From: Hypsibius dujardini
Taxonomy: Eukaryota; Tardigrada; Eutardigrada; Parachela; Hypsibiidae
NCBI GenBank assembly: GCA_001579985.1
Contig: LRSR01012920.1
Location: 28,703 to 92,702 of the forward strand
Length of the DNA: 64,000 bases
Direction: 5' to 3'
In this document: positions 1 to 10,358 of the stretch, in pieces
How positions within the stretch are numbered: position 1 is the stretch's first letter
How the letters are laid out: each line of letters begins with the position of its first letter
Translations under genes and position numbers: made by a program
Notes under the pieces: generated by a model
Told to the model about the DNA's origin: nothing
Database searches by the model: none
What the model saw: only the letters and a program-made list of their open reading frames with translations

Positions 1-480
1 AACTGTCACTTTATTAATTCGTGAAGCAGCGATGGACAAGTCTATGGATTTTAGTCTCTGCCGCCATTTTTAATTCCTGTAATATCTTGAGATATTGACG
101 ACACCTTGTGCTACTTTGTATTGCCGTATTTGCAAATTTCGCCAAAAAAGTTCAACTGGCCGCAAAATCTATAGTCGTTAGTCTTGTTCAAAACATTTGC
201 GCAGTTTGCAGTGCTACTTAGATTCGTTGATTTGTGGACTGCACCAAGACTCAACGAACGCACAACTATAAAAAACTATTTTTGACACATGGTCCACCTG
301 AAATTATGGATGAATGGGGTTTAATTGAGGGCCCCCTGGGGTTTCACAATATTTTCAAAAATTCATGTTTGAATCTGTTCAACTTTACTTTTGCTGTCAT
401 TGACCTTTGACCTTTGACTTCCACGAAAGTCCGCGTACTTTTTAAATTATGATTCCTGTAATATAAGTGTTAAATCAATG
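1..480. repeat. Interspersed repeat, inverted copy of 34,840-35,345
   Basis: No gene is visible. Read in reverse complement, this stretch matches the segment at about 34,840-35,345: the same text on cytosine-rich 'gggtcttggtgcagtc', 'gatattgacgacac' and 'tttgtgctactt' recurs in the opposite orientation with scattered substitutions. It is therefore a dispersed repeat that happens to open the window. The family is unknown to me. Confidence 0.5.
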
Positions 481-681
481 AATCAAGCGATGTGAGAAAC
501 AGCTGCACTCATTGGCATATATTGTCTCAAACTCCGACCACCCCATTTTGCTGGGCGCCTCTAAAAAGTAGGCTTTAATCCGGTCGGTTTGAGGTTTTTG
601 CCACGTGTGTAGAAAGAAATTATAGAACCTCGCTGGTTTACACGGTAAACGTAATTTTAACCACACACTTGCGTCCCTGGG

Positions 682-955
682 TCTTCATTGCACCACGCTC
701 ACCCGCTATCTCATGGAAGGGGCATTGCAGTGGCGGTTCAGGGTCGTGTCGGACGATGTACGCGGGAGAGAACTATAACAGCCAAATTTGAGCGCGATAT
801 CTTAAAAAATGTAAATAACTGATTCTATTTTTCCAGCAAGCCTTCGCCGTTTTCCGAAGACCCATAACTGTCAGCAGTCCCATCCCTCAAGGAAACGTGA
901 TTACCGCGTTAATGAAGGAGATTCGCAGCCAGTCACAGCTTGTCTACAATCGTCT
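682..955 (+). pseudogene. Relic of type II receptor exons 7 and 8
   Basis: Positions 682-770 resemble exon 7 of the type II receptor (IAPRSPAI start, then QWRF-like text), but the acceptor CCTAG is changed to CCTGG and one base is missing, so the frame is lost. Positions 836-955 match exon 8 (ITVSSPIP, VITALM, IRSQSQLVYNR). The exon is then cut at YNR and joined to sequence that in the intact genes lies inside intron 8. This is a broken copy of the same family as B1, B2 and B3, older or faster decaying than those. Confidence 0.65.
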
Positions 956-1434
956 GAGATCATGTGATTGTGTAATCAGTGATCCGGAAAACAGACGAGA
1001 AAGTTCGCCGCTCATTAATACTGTTTTAATTACTGACCAAGTGTAATTCGTAAAGTCAGTCCCCTCATCTGTAACTCACGAGTTTTCCTTTTAATAACAT
1101 GTTAATTTTTTTTGAATGGAATTGATGCGGTCATAAAAGGGAACAAACAAAATGCGAACATTAAGTTTGGAAAAGTTTTCGCAATGTTTGTGAAGTAATT
1201 TATTTTATTTTTAATCTATGATTGACCGCGTATATGTTGTTTACTAGAATTTATAAAATAGATCACCTTAAATTTTTTGTGCGTTCACACTTCAATGTGG
1301 TTTTTTGACTTCGTAACTTTTGATCTGCTGTTAGTGTAGTTGCGTGCTTGAGCATATGTGAATCGATGCTCTGATCAAAGCTTGAAAACTATACATATGT
1401 AATATGAACATCACGCTAACTCGACGGCTGAAAA

Positions 1435-1650
1435 ATGCGTCTTCTTCAGCTGCAGCTCATTATTTTTCTGACACACGAACCGTGCCTGTACAACCATGTG
1501 CCATGCAGGAATGTCCACATCATTACGGTCATCATTGAGGCCAGTCTGAGCAATGGATATGCGGTCTAAAATCCGCCCTACGACGTTGCGTTTAACAAAA
1601 CCTTGCAACTGCATTCTGGAGTCTTGGCTGATGCCAATCAGTTAAAAATA
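1435..1650 (+). pseudogene. Decayed type I receptor exon 1 (left arm)
   Basis: The plus strand reads as a leader, then HIITVIIE, NGYAV, an in-frame TAA and PPYDVAFNKTLQLHSGVLA. This aligns with exon 1 of gene A (VHVITVIIGD, GYVAQSPSYDVAF). The glutamine-serine of GYVAQSP has become a stop. No other exons of this copy follow. An inverted counterpart with the same stop lies at about 27,964-28,170, so the relic existed before the large inverted duplication. Confidence 0.65.
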
Positions 1651-1908
1651 AAATTTTGAGTTTGAGAGATTCCAAAATACATTTCAGAAATAGGCATTGT
1701 TGCAATACTGGTATCTTCCACTGATTGTACAAATTTCTAAATCTTTCGCAGTTGAACAAGGTCTTGTCCCCGGCAAGTAATATTTTCTAAAATTATATTA
1801 GGAAAAAAGGTTTTCAGGCAAAAAATGTTGGCCGCCATCTTGTCAGTAAAGTCCCTCATCTCACACGTTAATAGTCGCATTTAGTTTTTTTTCTTGATCT
1901 GCTAGTAC

Positions 1909-2066
1909 CAGGCAGACGCGGCGGGTTGAATCGGTCGGGTGGCGGAGGGCGCCACAAGTGTAAGCGACTGTAAATTAAACACGCTGTTTACATTTTACAG
2001 TTGTGACGCCCTACACCACCCGATCGATTCAACCCATGTAGCGATTCAACCCGCTGCGTTTGCCTG
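1909..2066. mobile_element. Palindromic miniature element (foldback MITE)
   Basis: The two ends are near-perfect inverted repeats that begin CAGGCARACGCRGCGGGTTG and extend about 55 bases inward (GGGTGG, AGGGCG, CACAA, TGTAA), so the whole 158 bp would fold into a hairpin. It has no coding capacity. It lies about 200 bp upstream of gene A. The right-arm copy is at 27,530-27,687, and a half copy is at about 28,213-28,300. Confidence 0.6.
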
Positions 2067-2264
2067 CTATGGTGAGCGAAGCATTTTCCAATTTTAGTAT
2101 TCGAGACACATATTCTCGCAGGCTTAGTGGATATGAGTGGCTAAGGTCTGTCCAATTTTTGTGCGCCAACAATTTGAGAGCAGCAATACAGCAATTGGAA
2201 TCATTGCGAAGATCTCGTTCTATCCTTCACTCTTCATCAGTTTTAAATTATTTCCGAAACAATT

Positions 2265-5200
2265 ATGGTCCGACAAATCGGTCTACGGGCATTACTGATT
2301 TTGATTGTATTGAGGAGCGGTTTCTCCAAAGCCGTTCATGTTATTACAGTCATTATTGGGGATAGCCATACAATGGGTTATGTTGCCCAAAGTCCGAGTT
2401 ATGATGTCGCATTCTCCCGAGAAGTGGGGCTATTTCCGAGTCTCCTGCAAAATGTCACTAGGCAAACTGTTTATAGACCAGGGGCATTTAGCTGCTCGGA
2501 AGCAGCGGAGATCATCCCGTTTGTGGCGGTCGAGATATCCAACATTTTGGATGAGCATCGTTTCGACTTTAACGTTCTCATCAGTCCTGGTATGACAATA
2601 TTATATTTTATGCTTTCTAAGTTTTTTAACTGACAGTTTTAAGTTTCAAGCATTTTAATTTTAATCACGTTGTGATACAAAATTCTTCTTCAAATTTTCG
2701 AGCGTTGTTCGATAAAGTTTTAGGTTAAGTTTTTTGATTTTAATGACGTTGAATACAATTTTAATTTTGATCACGTTGTAATACAACATCCTTCTTTGTG
2801 GTAAGATATAATTTCTAAACGTCGTTTGATACCCCGCAGGATGCAGTCTTGAGGTGATGACATTAGGAGACTTCGCAAGAGGTAAGACGTTAGGTTAAAG
2901 CATTCTTTTTTTCCGGAGAGCCATATTCAAATATAAATTAACCAAGTCACAAAAGTCACAAAATTTCACAAAAATCTGAGCGGTCCCCATAATTTGAGAC
3001 GGAGCTGCCAGTCTCACTCATTTTGTCTCTATACTACAGCCAGAGTACTAGTAAACTATTGGAGATTGTTTGGCTCTTGGATTTCAATCATTCCATCAAT
3101 CAGTAAAATATCTTATGAATAACTAAGTATCCTAGTAACGTCTTGAAAGTAATTTTTATTGTATTTCGATTACAAAACTAAAAGGTTGAGACCATAGTGA
3201 AAAGGGCGGGAAAAGGATGGGACTATAATGAATGGGTGGAAAGGGTGGGACTATATTGATTTCCAATTATAAACGCATAAAACAAAAATAATACCAATTA
3301 CTCCATTAAATAATAAAAACTCAAAAAAACTAGTTACAGATCATTTTGTTTAGCTGGTTTACCACTTCAAGCTAGTCTAAATGCTACATTAGGTACATCA
3401 ATTTTTTTCAGCGTTTCAAAACGGTCTTTTGAAATTAATTAGTGGTACACATTGAATAGTCAGGGTAGCTCGGCGTAATCCGTATCATCTTTCATAGAAT
3501 GGAATGTGCCTCTTCTTGCAACGTAAGTGTCTAAAAATGCCATAATTAATTGGCTCACGCATAACGTATTTAATTATTAAATATTTTTGCAAAATGTACT
3601 CTTCATCTGCTAGGGTTGCGATTGACCAGTCTTTATCAAACGCACAGCGATATCCCACCGTCGTGACCTTTGCCTCATCCGAACAAGTGAGCCTGATCCG
3701 GGTGATGATGTTTCTGTTGGATCGGTTTTCCTGGACCACAATCAGCCTCATTTGCGAGGATCCAAATCTGAAAGTCCCCGACGGGGGAGTGTATTATTTT
3801 ACCGCGTGTCGAGGGTTCCGCACTGTCTTGGGTGGCCAGAAACACAAGTACAATTTACATGTCCATTACTTTGACCCGAAAATCAAAGAAGGCGATTTAG
3901 ATGCTTACAGCAGCGTTCTACGCAATGCCGCAACTCAGAGCCGAGGTAACAGAACACAGGAAGAATGTTTAACTACAAAAATAATGACTAATGATTTCTC
4001 TCTCGACAGTCATTGTACTTTTTATTACCTCGAGCCCAAGATTACGTGACTTCATGGTATGTATATTGAGAATAGCTTCATAATAACAATACTCTTTGGG
4101 TTATTTGCTATTAATATATATTCTTTCAGTTAGTTAGTTAGTAACTTCAATTTCCTAAGCTTTTTCTACATTGCAGATGAACGCAGAGCGTCTTGGAATG
4201 ACTGAGGGAGATTATGTTAGTATACCATAACCGGGGTAATACACTTCCCCTACGTTATGAAGTACATCAATATCTTAACTTCCAGATCTTTATTGCCCCA
4301 CGTTCGCCGATACTCCCCACGGAAAGCATGCAAATAAGAAATGGGTCGCATCGGGTATTTGCAGGACGCACCCCGAAACTTTCTTAAATTGTTTTGACTC
4401 ACGGAAACTCATTTGACTTGGTAAAATGTATAGCCTGCAGATTCGGCCTTTCAAAGCCTGATGCTGGTGTATAATCCCAGTCCGAATTGGGCAGCTCTCC
4501 ATGAAGTCTTGCAAAGCATACGCAATGTATCTGAAGTCCGCTACAATAAGTCGCTCACTAATATTGAAATGGTAAGAGTCAACAAAACATACCCCACTGC
4601 AGAGGCTCGTATAGGGTCTTTAGATGTCAACGCGGACCCCTTACGGTAGAGCCAGGGGTGGGCAAAGGGGCAAAATGCGTTTTTTAGATTGAACCCAAAT
4701 TGAAGATTGAACCCAAATTGATTGAAGATTGAAGATTGAACCCAAATTGAAGATTGATCCAAATTTTGGCCTCTTGTTCTTGATCATTTTGAAACTTATG
4801 GGGATCTGGGGTTTCGATTTCCAGGAGCCCTCGTCATTTCAGAACATTTTCAAAAACTTCCGTTTTTCGTTCACATTTGAGGGTTTTTGAGGCTCATTAT
4901 AAGCTTCCTATTAGGAATACAAGTGGGAAGTTCAAAACATTCAAGAACCGCCCGAATTTTATGAATAACTGATGTTCTTGAAAATGTTTTCAAATCCCGG
5001 CGGCGCCTTGAAATTCAAATCCCCCTTCCACAAGTTTCAAAATGATCAGGAACAAGAGGCCGAATTCTGGGTTCCGGTCTGTAACGAGCCTCTGCTCCAA
5101 CCCCTGGTCCTACGGTGAGGAATCCCGCTTCCGGTCTGTAACGACCCTAAATGAACCTCTGCTCCAACCCCTGGTCATAGGATGAAGGGTCCTGCTTCCG

Positions 5201-7471
5201 GTCTGTAACGACCATAATTAAACCTCTGCTCCCCATGACGGTTTCCAGATGTTTATTGTTTCTCCTATTTCCAGCTGAACGACATAACTGTTTCCGCATT
5301 TGAAGTTATGACCATCTTACTGAAAGTGAGTCATCGCATTTTTATGTTTGATTGCTTAATAAATGTCATTCTATAATGATGTGCTTCTAGTAAGAAATAT
5401 TTACGTGACAGAGAAAGAATTATGCCGCTATTTCATAAATATTCTGCATTCTTAACAAATTTTTTTCAAACATATTTTAACTATAATATCGGACTCTGAA
5501 ATTTATTTGGTTGAACTATGATTTTTATAAGCCACGATCCTCACAATAAAAATATTTATTTCGAGAAAAAGGCTTGCTCATTTTATGTTTATGTAGTAAA
5601 GTATTGCTATAAATGCATAGATTCACAGTTTACCGGCATCGGAGAAAATTTGTTCAAGTCCATGAAGCTGAATTTGCAAGACTTGATCCGAGCAGGGCAC
5701 GTGCTAATTCTTTAAAAAACTGACTTGATAATGATAAATTGTTTTTTCATTCCACAATCATGCGAATCTAAATAAGTAACGCTTAACGATTAATTTTTAG
5801 GTTATACGAGATCTTTCACCTCTGGACATGAACGTGCAAAATGGCATTACCTTTCGACAGCTGTTTCTCAACAGAACGTTTAACCCGTTGTCTCGACCAG
5901 TCTATATAGGACCTAAGGGTAAGTATAATCGCAGTGGAAAAGGCCAACTCACTGGAAAATTTCCAACAATGTCACTAAACAATCCGAACAAAATTATGCG
6001 AATCTATGTTCCACCTAGGAATGAGAATGTCTGACGTTCACATCTCGAAATTCAACGTTACGTCAGGGATGATGGAGGTCCGTCAGACACTTTCTTGTAC
6101 TCGTTTCGATTATAAACGGGGATAGCTTTTTTACCTCTGAAATGGCATTGTTAAACCGTTTTTCAATCATTTTTTTATGAATTACAGGTATCTGACGAGT
6201 ACCTTTCAGTGGCGGGAAATTCCGTCAGGACCCATGCACTCTCAACCGTGTGGCGCGGCAGAGACGGTCCACCGGTCAATCGGCCATTTTGCGGATACAC
6301 CGGCGAGCTTTGCCTGGGGGGCTTAGGTAACTGGAAATGCATTTTCAAGAGACTTAAGGGAAACCCGCTGCTTTGTTTTATTTTGAAATGCATGACAGGT
6401 CGCCGAACATGGTGGTAAAGAATATTTAGGTTCACAAGTCCACTCACTATTTTTTATCAAATAAAAGTTAATTTGCAAATTTTTGTTCTTTCTACTTTTT
6501 TACACAAACGTTATATGTCGTCATGAGGTCCTCTTCTCCGATTGGGACATTCTTTCAAAAACATTTAGACGAGTGTCCATAAATTTACCGCGTTTTGGAC
6601 AGTTTCGATTGGCATGCAGTTTCGGTACACCCAAAAAGCAGCGTTTCTGTTTACCGTGTCTAGTAGTCTAGAAAGAAAAGAAATAAAAGCACGGCATATC
6701 AAGTTTATCCCATCCCAAAATGAGAAATTTGTTAATGTTTTCGGTAATTTCTTTCTTGCTGTACGAGGTAAACTTTAACGCTGAGTTTTGGATGTTTAAA
6801 ATTTGAGTATCTATCCAAAATAACTCCGAAATTTAGTAAATCAGACGAAATTCGTCTGATTTGTTAAGCGTTTTGATAAGGGTTTTCTAAAGAATATACA
6901 TCCAAATGAGATGATGAGTCCTGATGACGTCCCGTGATGTATTTTGAAAAAATGCGGGGGAAAACCTTATCATCTAAATTATGGAAGGGGGTTTGAATTG
7001 ATCGTATAATCACGGTGGTGAAATTTAGTTCACAGATGCAGGGAACAGATGTCACTGGTTTCATGGAACAAAGACTTCCAACAAATATTTATGACTTGAA
7101 GGGTAGTTTCAGATTAACTTCAGAGTGGTCGACGCCCTAAATTGAATGTGAAATGTCATCCAAACCCCAGTATTCGCTATAAAATTGACCCTTTTCAGTA
7201 CAATGATTGAAGAAGGAAATCGTAAATTTTTTCATCTTGCAGCCATCACTAACAATTAGCAAGGCACTCACATGAAAGCACCTAGCTGTGTGTAATTTTA
7301 ATTCATTCGAAAATGGTATTTGCAGATTGGCAACGCTCTATTCTGTTTTTTCTTTCAGCGAAAACTGCGGTGATCACTTTAGCAGTGTCCATCTCTACTG
7401 CCCTCCTCGCCATTCTCGCAATCTTTATTGCGATGTATCACTGGTTAGTCCAACTGCTAATCGATAAATGA
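2265..7471 (+). CDS. Gene A: type I receptor, ANF-receptor ectodomain plus TM only
   Basis: Thirteen exons with GT-AG borders: 2265-2589, 2840-2881, 3498-3522, 3614-3945, 4010-4056, 4177-4215, 4286-4354, 4434-4571, 5275-5325, 5801-5918, 6019-6077, 6188-6326, 7359-7471. They sum to 1,497 bp, one open frame of 498 residues. Residues 1-23 form a signal peptide (LRALLILIVLRSGFSKA). The ectodomain carries the receptor ligand-binding fold of natriuretic peptide receptors and receptor guanylyl cyclases: VITVIIGD, YDVAF, VYRPGAFSC, EWNVPLLAT, AQRYPTVVTF, FSWTTISLICED, IFIAPRSP, and a membrane-proximal Cys loop (PFCGYTGELC). Several N-glycosylation sequons are present. One helix at about 465-488 is followed by HWLVQLLIDK and a stop; there is no kinase or cyclase domain. 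It is probably a surface binding or clearance receptor. The ligand is unknown. The exon 11 donor is GTCCGT, which is weak. Confidence 0.85.
2640..3497. other. Gene A introns 1-2, AT-rich, no gene
   Basis: Intron sequence around the 42-bp exon 2. It contains short repeats such as 'cacaaaagtcac' at about 2,945-2,970 and a purine-rich run 'gggcgggaaaagg' at 3,206. At about 2,990-3,030 the minus strand keeps the start of an acidic, serine-rich ORF that is longer in the right arm (26,236-26,385); here most of it has been deleted. Confidence 0.5.
4640..5110. mobile_element. Imperfect palindromic element in gene A intron 8
   Basis: The left half (ggcctcttgttcttgatcat, gaaacttatggggatctg, cattttcaaaaac) is repeated in reverse complement in the right half (gttcttgaaaatgttttc, caagtttcaaaatgatca, gaacaagaggccgaat). 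This is a foldback element of about 450 bp with 'aggggtgggcaaag' near its outer edge. Copies occupy the same intron of A' (about 24,115-24,600), C (40,610-40,945) and D (49,035-49,480), plus C' (18,180-18,535) and a freestanding copy near 34,700-34,960. Insertion therefore preceded the type I duplications. No ORF. Confidence 0.55.
4681..4762. repeat. Short tandem repeat, AAGATTGAACCCAAATTG units
   Basis: About four to five degenerate copies of 'gattgaacccaaattgaa' in tandem inside the intron 8 element. The inverted arm keeps a similar array at 24,540-24,612 with a different number of units, the kind of length change expected of a minisatellite. Confidence 0.6.
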
Positions 7472-7876
7472 AGTTGTGGGACGAGGCAAGCAATAGCTTT
7501 TATTACTCGCCTCAAGAAATTGTTTTTGTGTTCAAGTTGGAAGAATTCACTGCAAATCTCTCGGTATCCGTATTTTTATCCGTAGCATTTTTGGACGGAG
7601 CGATCATGGAGCAGGTCGACTGTGGTGGGACCTCCGACCTGACCTGTTGTTTGTAATCCCCAAACCAACAGCTTGGAAAAGTCTGTCATCTCACGAAGAG
7701 GTGTCAACAAATTCTCTCGGACCTGTCTTCTAGTTCCCACCTTCACCATGTTAGATGACAATGCCCCTAATGTGACGCGTATCAAACATTCGACGAGTCT
7801 CAAATTTCAGGGACCTCACGGCATGTTGATAATATACTTACAAACAGCTTTACCATTTTATTTTTGTTCTAGCTGA
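7472..7876 (+). pseudogene. Tract after gene A TM exon: possible kinase-homology remnant / alternative last exon
   Basis: Directly after the stop codon about 400 bp are conserved in A, A', C and D. One frame gives RPWWDLRPDLLFV, reminiscent of the juxtamembrane W-x-D-L segment of receptor cyclases. Another gives a 67-codon ORF ending FCSS (LVPTFTML, APNVTRIKHS, HGMLIIYLQT) that could be the helix C to strand 5 part of a kinase-homology domain. A donor TG|GTTAGT at 7,443 and an acceptor CAACAG at 7,671 would join the TM exon in frame to this ORF and give a tail of about 68 residues. Domain identity is a weak visual call; splicing is inferred. Confidence 0.35.
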
Positions 7877-8039
7877 ATGTTTTGGTTCTACTGTAGTAAA
7901 CTATGACAATTAGCGCGACACGTGAGTTATGCTTAATTCATGATCTATCCCTTATGACATATCGCGTAATGCGATATTGTTTTTTATAAAACGAAATTTT
8001 CCATATATTGTAACCATGCATAAAATATCCAAGAAAAGC

Positions 8040-8980
8040 CGGGATTTTTGTTTAACCAAAAATCCGAATTTCCGCTGCAACATGCGCAACACGTGCAATA
8101 CACAGTATCCTGTTTTGTGTTGCACATAGCCCATTGTACAAAATGCCGTTTTTTTTCTCACGACCGTCTTTTCAAATCTTTGCCGTTGTTGTTGTCAAAC
8201 ATCTCATCACTTGCCGATTTTTCTGTTCTTGCAAACTGCTCAACTTCATTTCTATTGATTGTTGTGTTGGAGAGTACTGTACAGCATGTCATGGCTGAAA
8301 GCCATTTTTTTCAAGTGCCGAAATTCTGTTTTTAAATGTCGAATGGCCTCTGGTCATTTTGTCAATGTATTTCCAAAAAAATTATCGCTCAACACGTTGA
8401 ACACGCTGAAACACGGCGAGATGACTCGGTTCACGAGCATAAATGAACGTTTGAGTGAGAAGTGTATTTTATTTGCGAATGCGTATCCAGGTGCTTATTT
8501 AAGACATGCTGCCCTTGAATTGTCTGATTGATTAGCTGCCCTTGTTTGAGTGGTTTTGTTTTTGAGGAAAATAATTAACTGATTGTTTTATTTTGGACAA
8601 GACAGTTTATTGGATTGGATTTAGATCGATTGCTTGATTAAACTTGTTTTCTCGGATATTTTTTATTCTAACTCACTTATTCCTTGCGTCTGAATTGCCC
8701 TGCTAATTTTTTTATAGGCAGTAGAGCTAAAATTTTTTCTTTCGCCAGGGAAATGTATTACAGGGAGAGCTGGGAACTAATTATAGATGGCCGCTACCGG
8801 AATCCGGAATCATTCCGATGAGCATGGCTGATGTTACTGCGGTCCCATAAATTTGACACCACCGGGTTTTATTGGTTTGTTTCAGGTGTCCGTCCCTATG
8901 CTTGTTAAGCACCTAATTGCTCCTATGCGACCCACCCAATAAACGTTTTTGAGAATTCACATGCTGAAGCATGTAGATAC
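8040..8980. other. Unassigned left-arm sequence with disrupted ORF
   Basis: This is the distal part of the inverted-repeat arm. The right arm carries an uninterrupted 144-codon minus-strand ORF at 20,762-21,196 (VQHVMAESHFFQVP, NTLKHGEMTRFTSIN). Here the same text is split between two plus-strand frames (8,048-8,335 and 8,259-8,531). I recognise no domain. From 8,880 to 8,978 there is a dispersed repeat (CAGGTGTCCGTCCCTATGC) that recurs at 20,312-20,410, 33,720-33,800 and 57,260-57,400. The homology between the two arms stops at about 8,978. Confidence 0.4.
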
Positions 8981-8999
8981 ACGCATTACGAATTTCGTT

Positions 9000-9858
9000 C
9001 CCCAAAAATGTTGATTTGTTGTCGTTTTTTTTCGATTGATTCAGTCTGTCACCCGTTTTCAGTTTCTACTGTGCCGAATTTCAGTCTTCATTTTCAAATA
9101 TTCTTTCCAAATAAGTAAAGTCTATTTCTTTGTGTTTGGTGACCAGATTTTGGTCGGTATTCGCTTTGAGAAATTAAAACTACATAACATGTGCAGTCTT
9201 GCGGCTCACGATACGTCAAATCAAAAGTTTGCAAGTAACCTGCAAGTAGCTGCAGTCATGCAGGGTGCCTTTCCCAGAAATACAGTGCCCAATGCTCTGA
9301 CTGAAATTCGGCAAGATATTTCGTTAAAATTGCTTTTTTAAAAGTGTTCATCGCTTCACGATGCATAGCTTCCCTGTGTGTTGTATGCACGCAACCAGTT
9401 TCCAACCAGTTTGGCATCAGTCTGCTCCTAAGCTGTTGGGCTATCACATAAATTAAATTAGGTTCAAACTAAAAGGTGCGAAAAGACAAACTAAATCGGA
9501 AAGAATGGGAACTGAGATATTACGATTTATGCAAACTTGAGGAGTCATCAAGATCGGAACCTTCATAATAAGCCAACAATGTGATCGAGTTGAGTTCGTG
9601 GCTCAAGGCAGCTTAATATCAAGCCTTAACAATAGCTGTTTCACATTTTTTTATAAGAGGAAGCAGAGCATGGCGAATAAGAAAGGTTTGTTGGAGTTTC
9701 ACGCAATTAAATAATAATAATCCGTACTGCGTTGGATGATTTCCACCGGAGTCCCCTAAGTATTACACAGCCAGGCACGACGAGTTTTAGGACCTACGTA
9801 GGAGCGCTTTGTTTTTAGCCTTTAAATGTAGAAAGAAACTGGTGTTTCCATTTGTTCT
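9000..9858. other. Sequence downstream of B1, no recognisable gene
   Basis: This is the start of the inverted-repeat spacer. Only short ORFs of low complexity are seen. No cyclase catalytic-domain motif is visible in any frame here, although this is where one would be expected if B1 were a full receptor guanylyl cyclase. Confidence 0.4.
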
Positions 9859-10344
9859 TTAATGTGTACACTCTGCACGCTTAGGCGTGGCAAAATTTGT
9901 CTCAAAAGGATATCCAAACTCGGTAATCATTAGCAATTCCTCTATAGTGGAATTTCGCCCATATAAATTTGGAGAGGGTACTGAGAGTATGAAGGAACGC
10001 ACAGCTAATTTAGGATAATCTTGAATGGTTGAAAAAGTGTTCCGTTGGAAATTCCCCGTAGTTCGCCCCATTAAAACTTTAGACTCAATTTTGAGTAATG
10101 TCATGAGGTCTTGAGACAAACAAGTGCTAAACACCGGAACAGCTATTATAACAAAGTTAAAATTCGTGGGAGAGTTAGGAAGTTGAACACTCTGAAAGTT
10201 GTCAAGTTCGGAGTGTGAAATGGCCGAAACCAGGCACATTGCTTCAAGGAGCCACGAGACCATTTCGTTCATATGCTTGTGAGGGAACCTATCGGCAGAA
10301 GTTGCCCGTTGTAGAACTGTAATTTGTACTCTTTCTAAAAACGC
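9859..10344 (-). pseudogene. Kinase-homology-like ORF downstream of B1
   Basis: This is an open minus-strand frame of about 161 codons just after the B1 membrane exon. It reads VSWLLEAMCLVSAISHSELDNF (helix C and strand 4 pattern), NFVIIAVPVF (strand 5) and then PSPNLYGRNSTIEELLMITEFGY. The last part lines up with the kinase HGNLKxxNxxV..LKITDFG region, with HGN/HRD as SPN and DFG as EFG. It is therefore at best a derived, catalytically dead kinase-homology domain. It is out of frame with the TM exon unless a 74-nt GT-AG intron (10,362-10,289) is removed, which restores the frame exactly. No cyclase domain follows the TAA. Confidence 0.45.
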
Positions 10345-10358
10345 TTATTCAATTATCA

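Noticed and set aside
6175-6447. Minus-strand ORF of 90 codons (and its mirror at 22,847-23,131, and 51,563-51,766)
   Set aside because: It is the antisense of receptor exon 12, whose sense strand has splice sites and conserved Cys residues.
7576-7803. Minus-strand ORFs opposite the post-TM tract (also 21,499-21,846, 41,612-41,821, 53,732-54,028)
   Set aside because: Open on both strands because the copies are recent. The sense strand has the splice-compatible frame, and no motif was seen in the antisense peptides.
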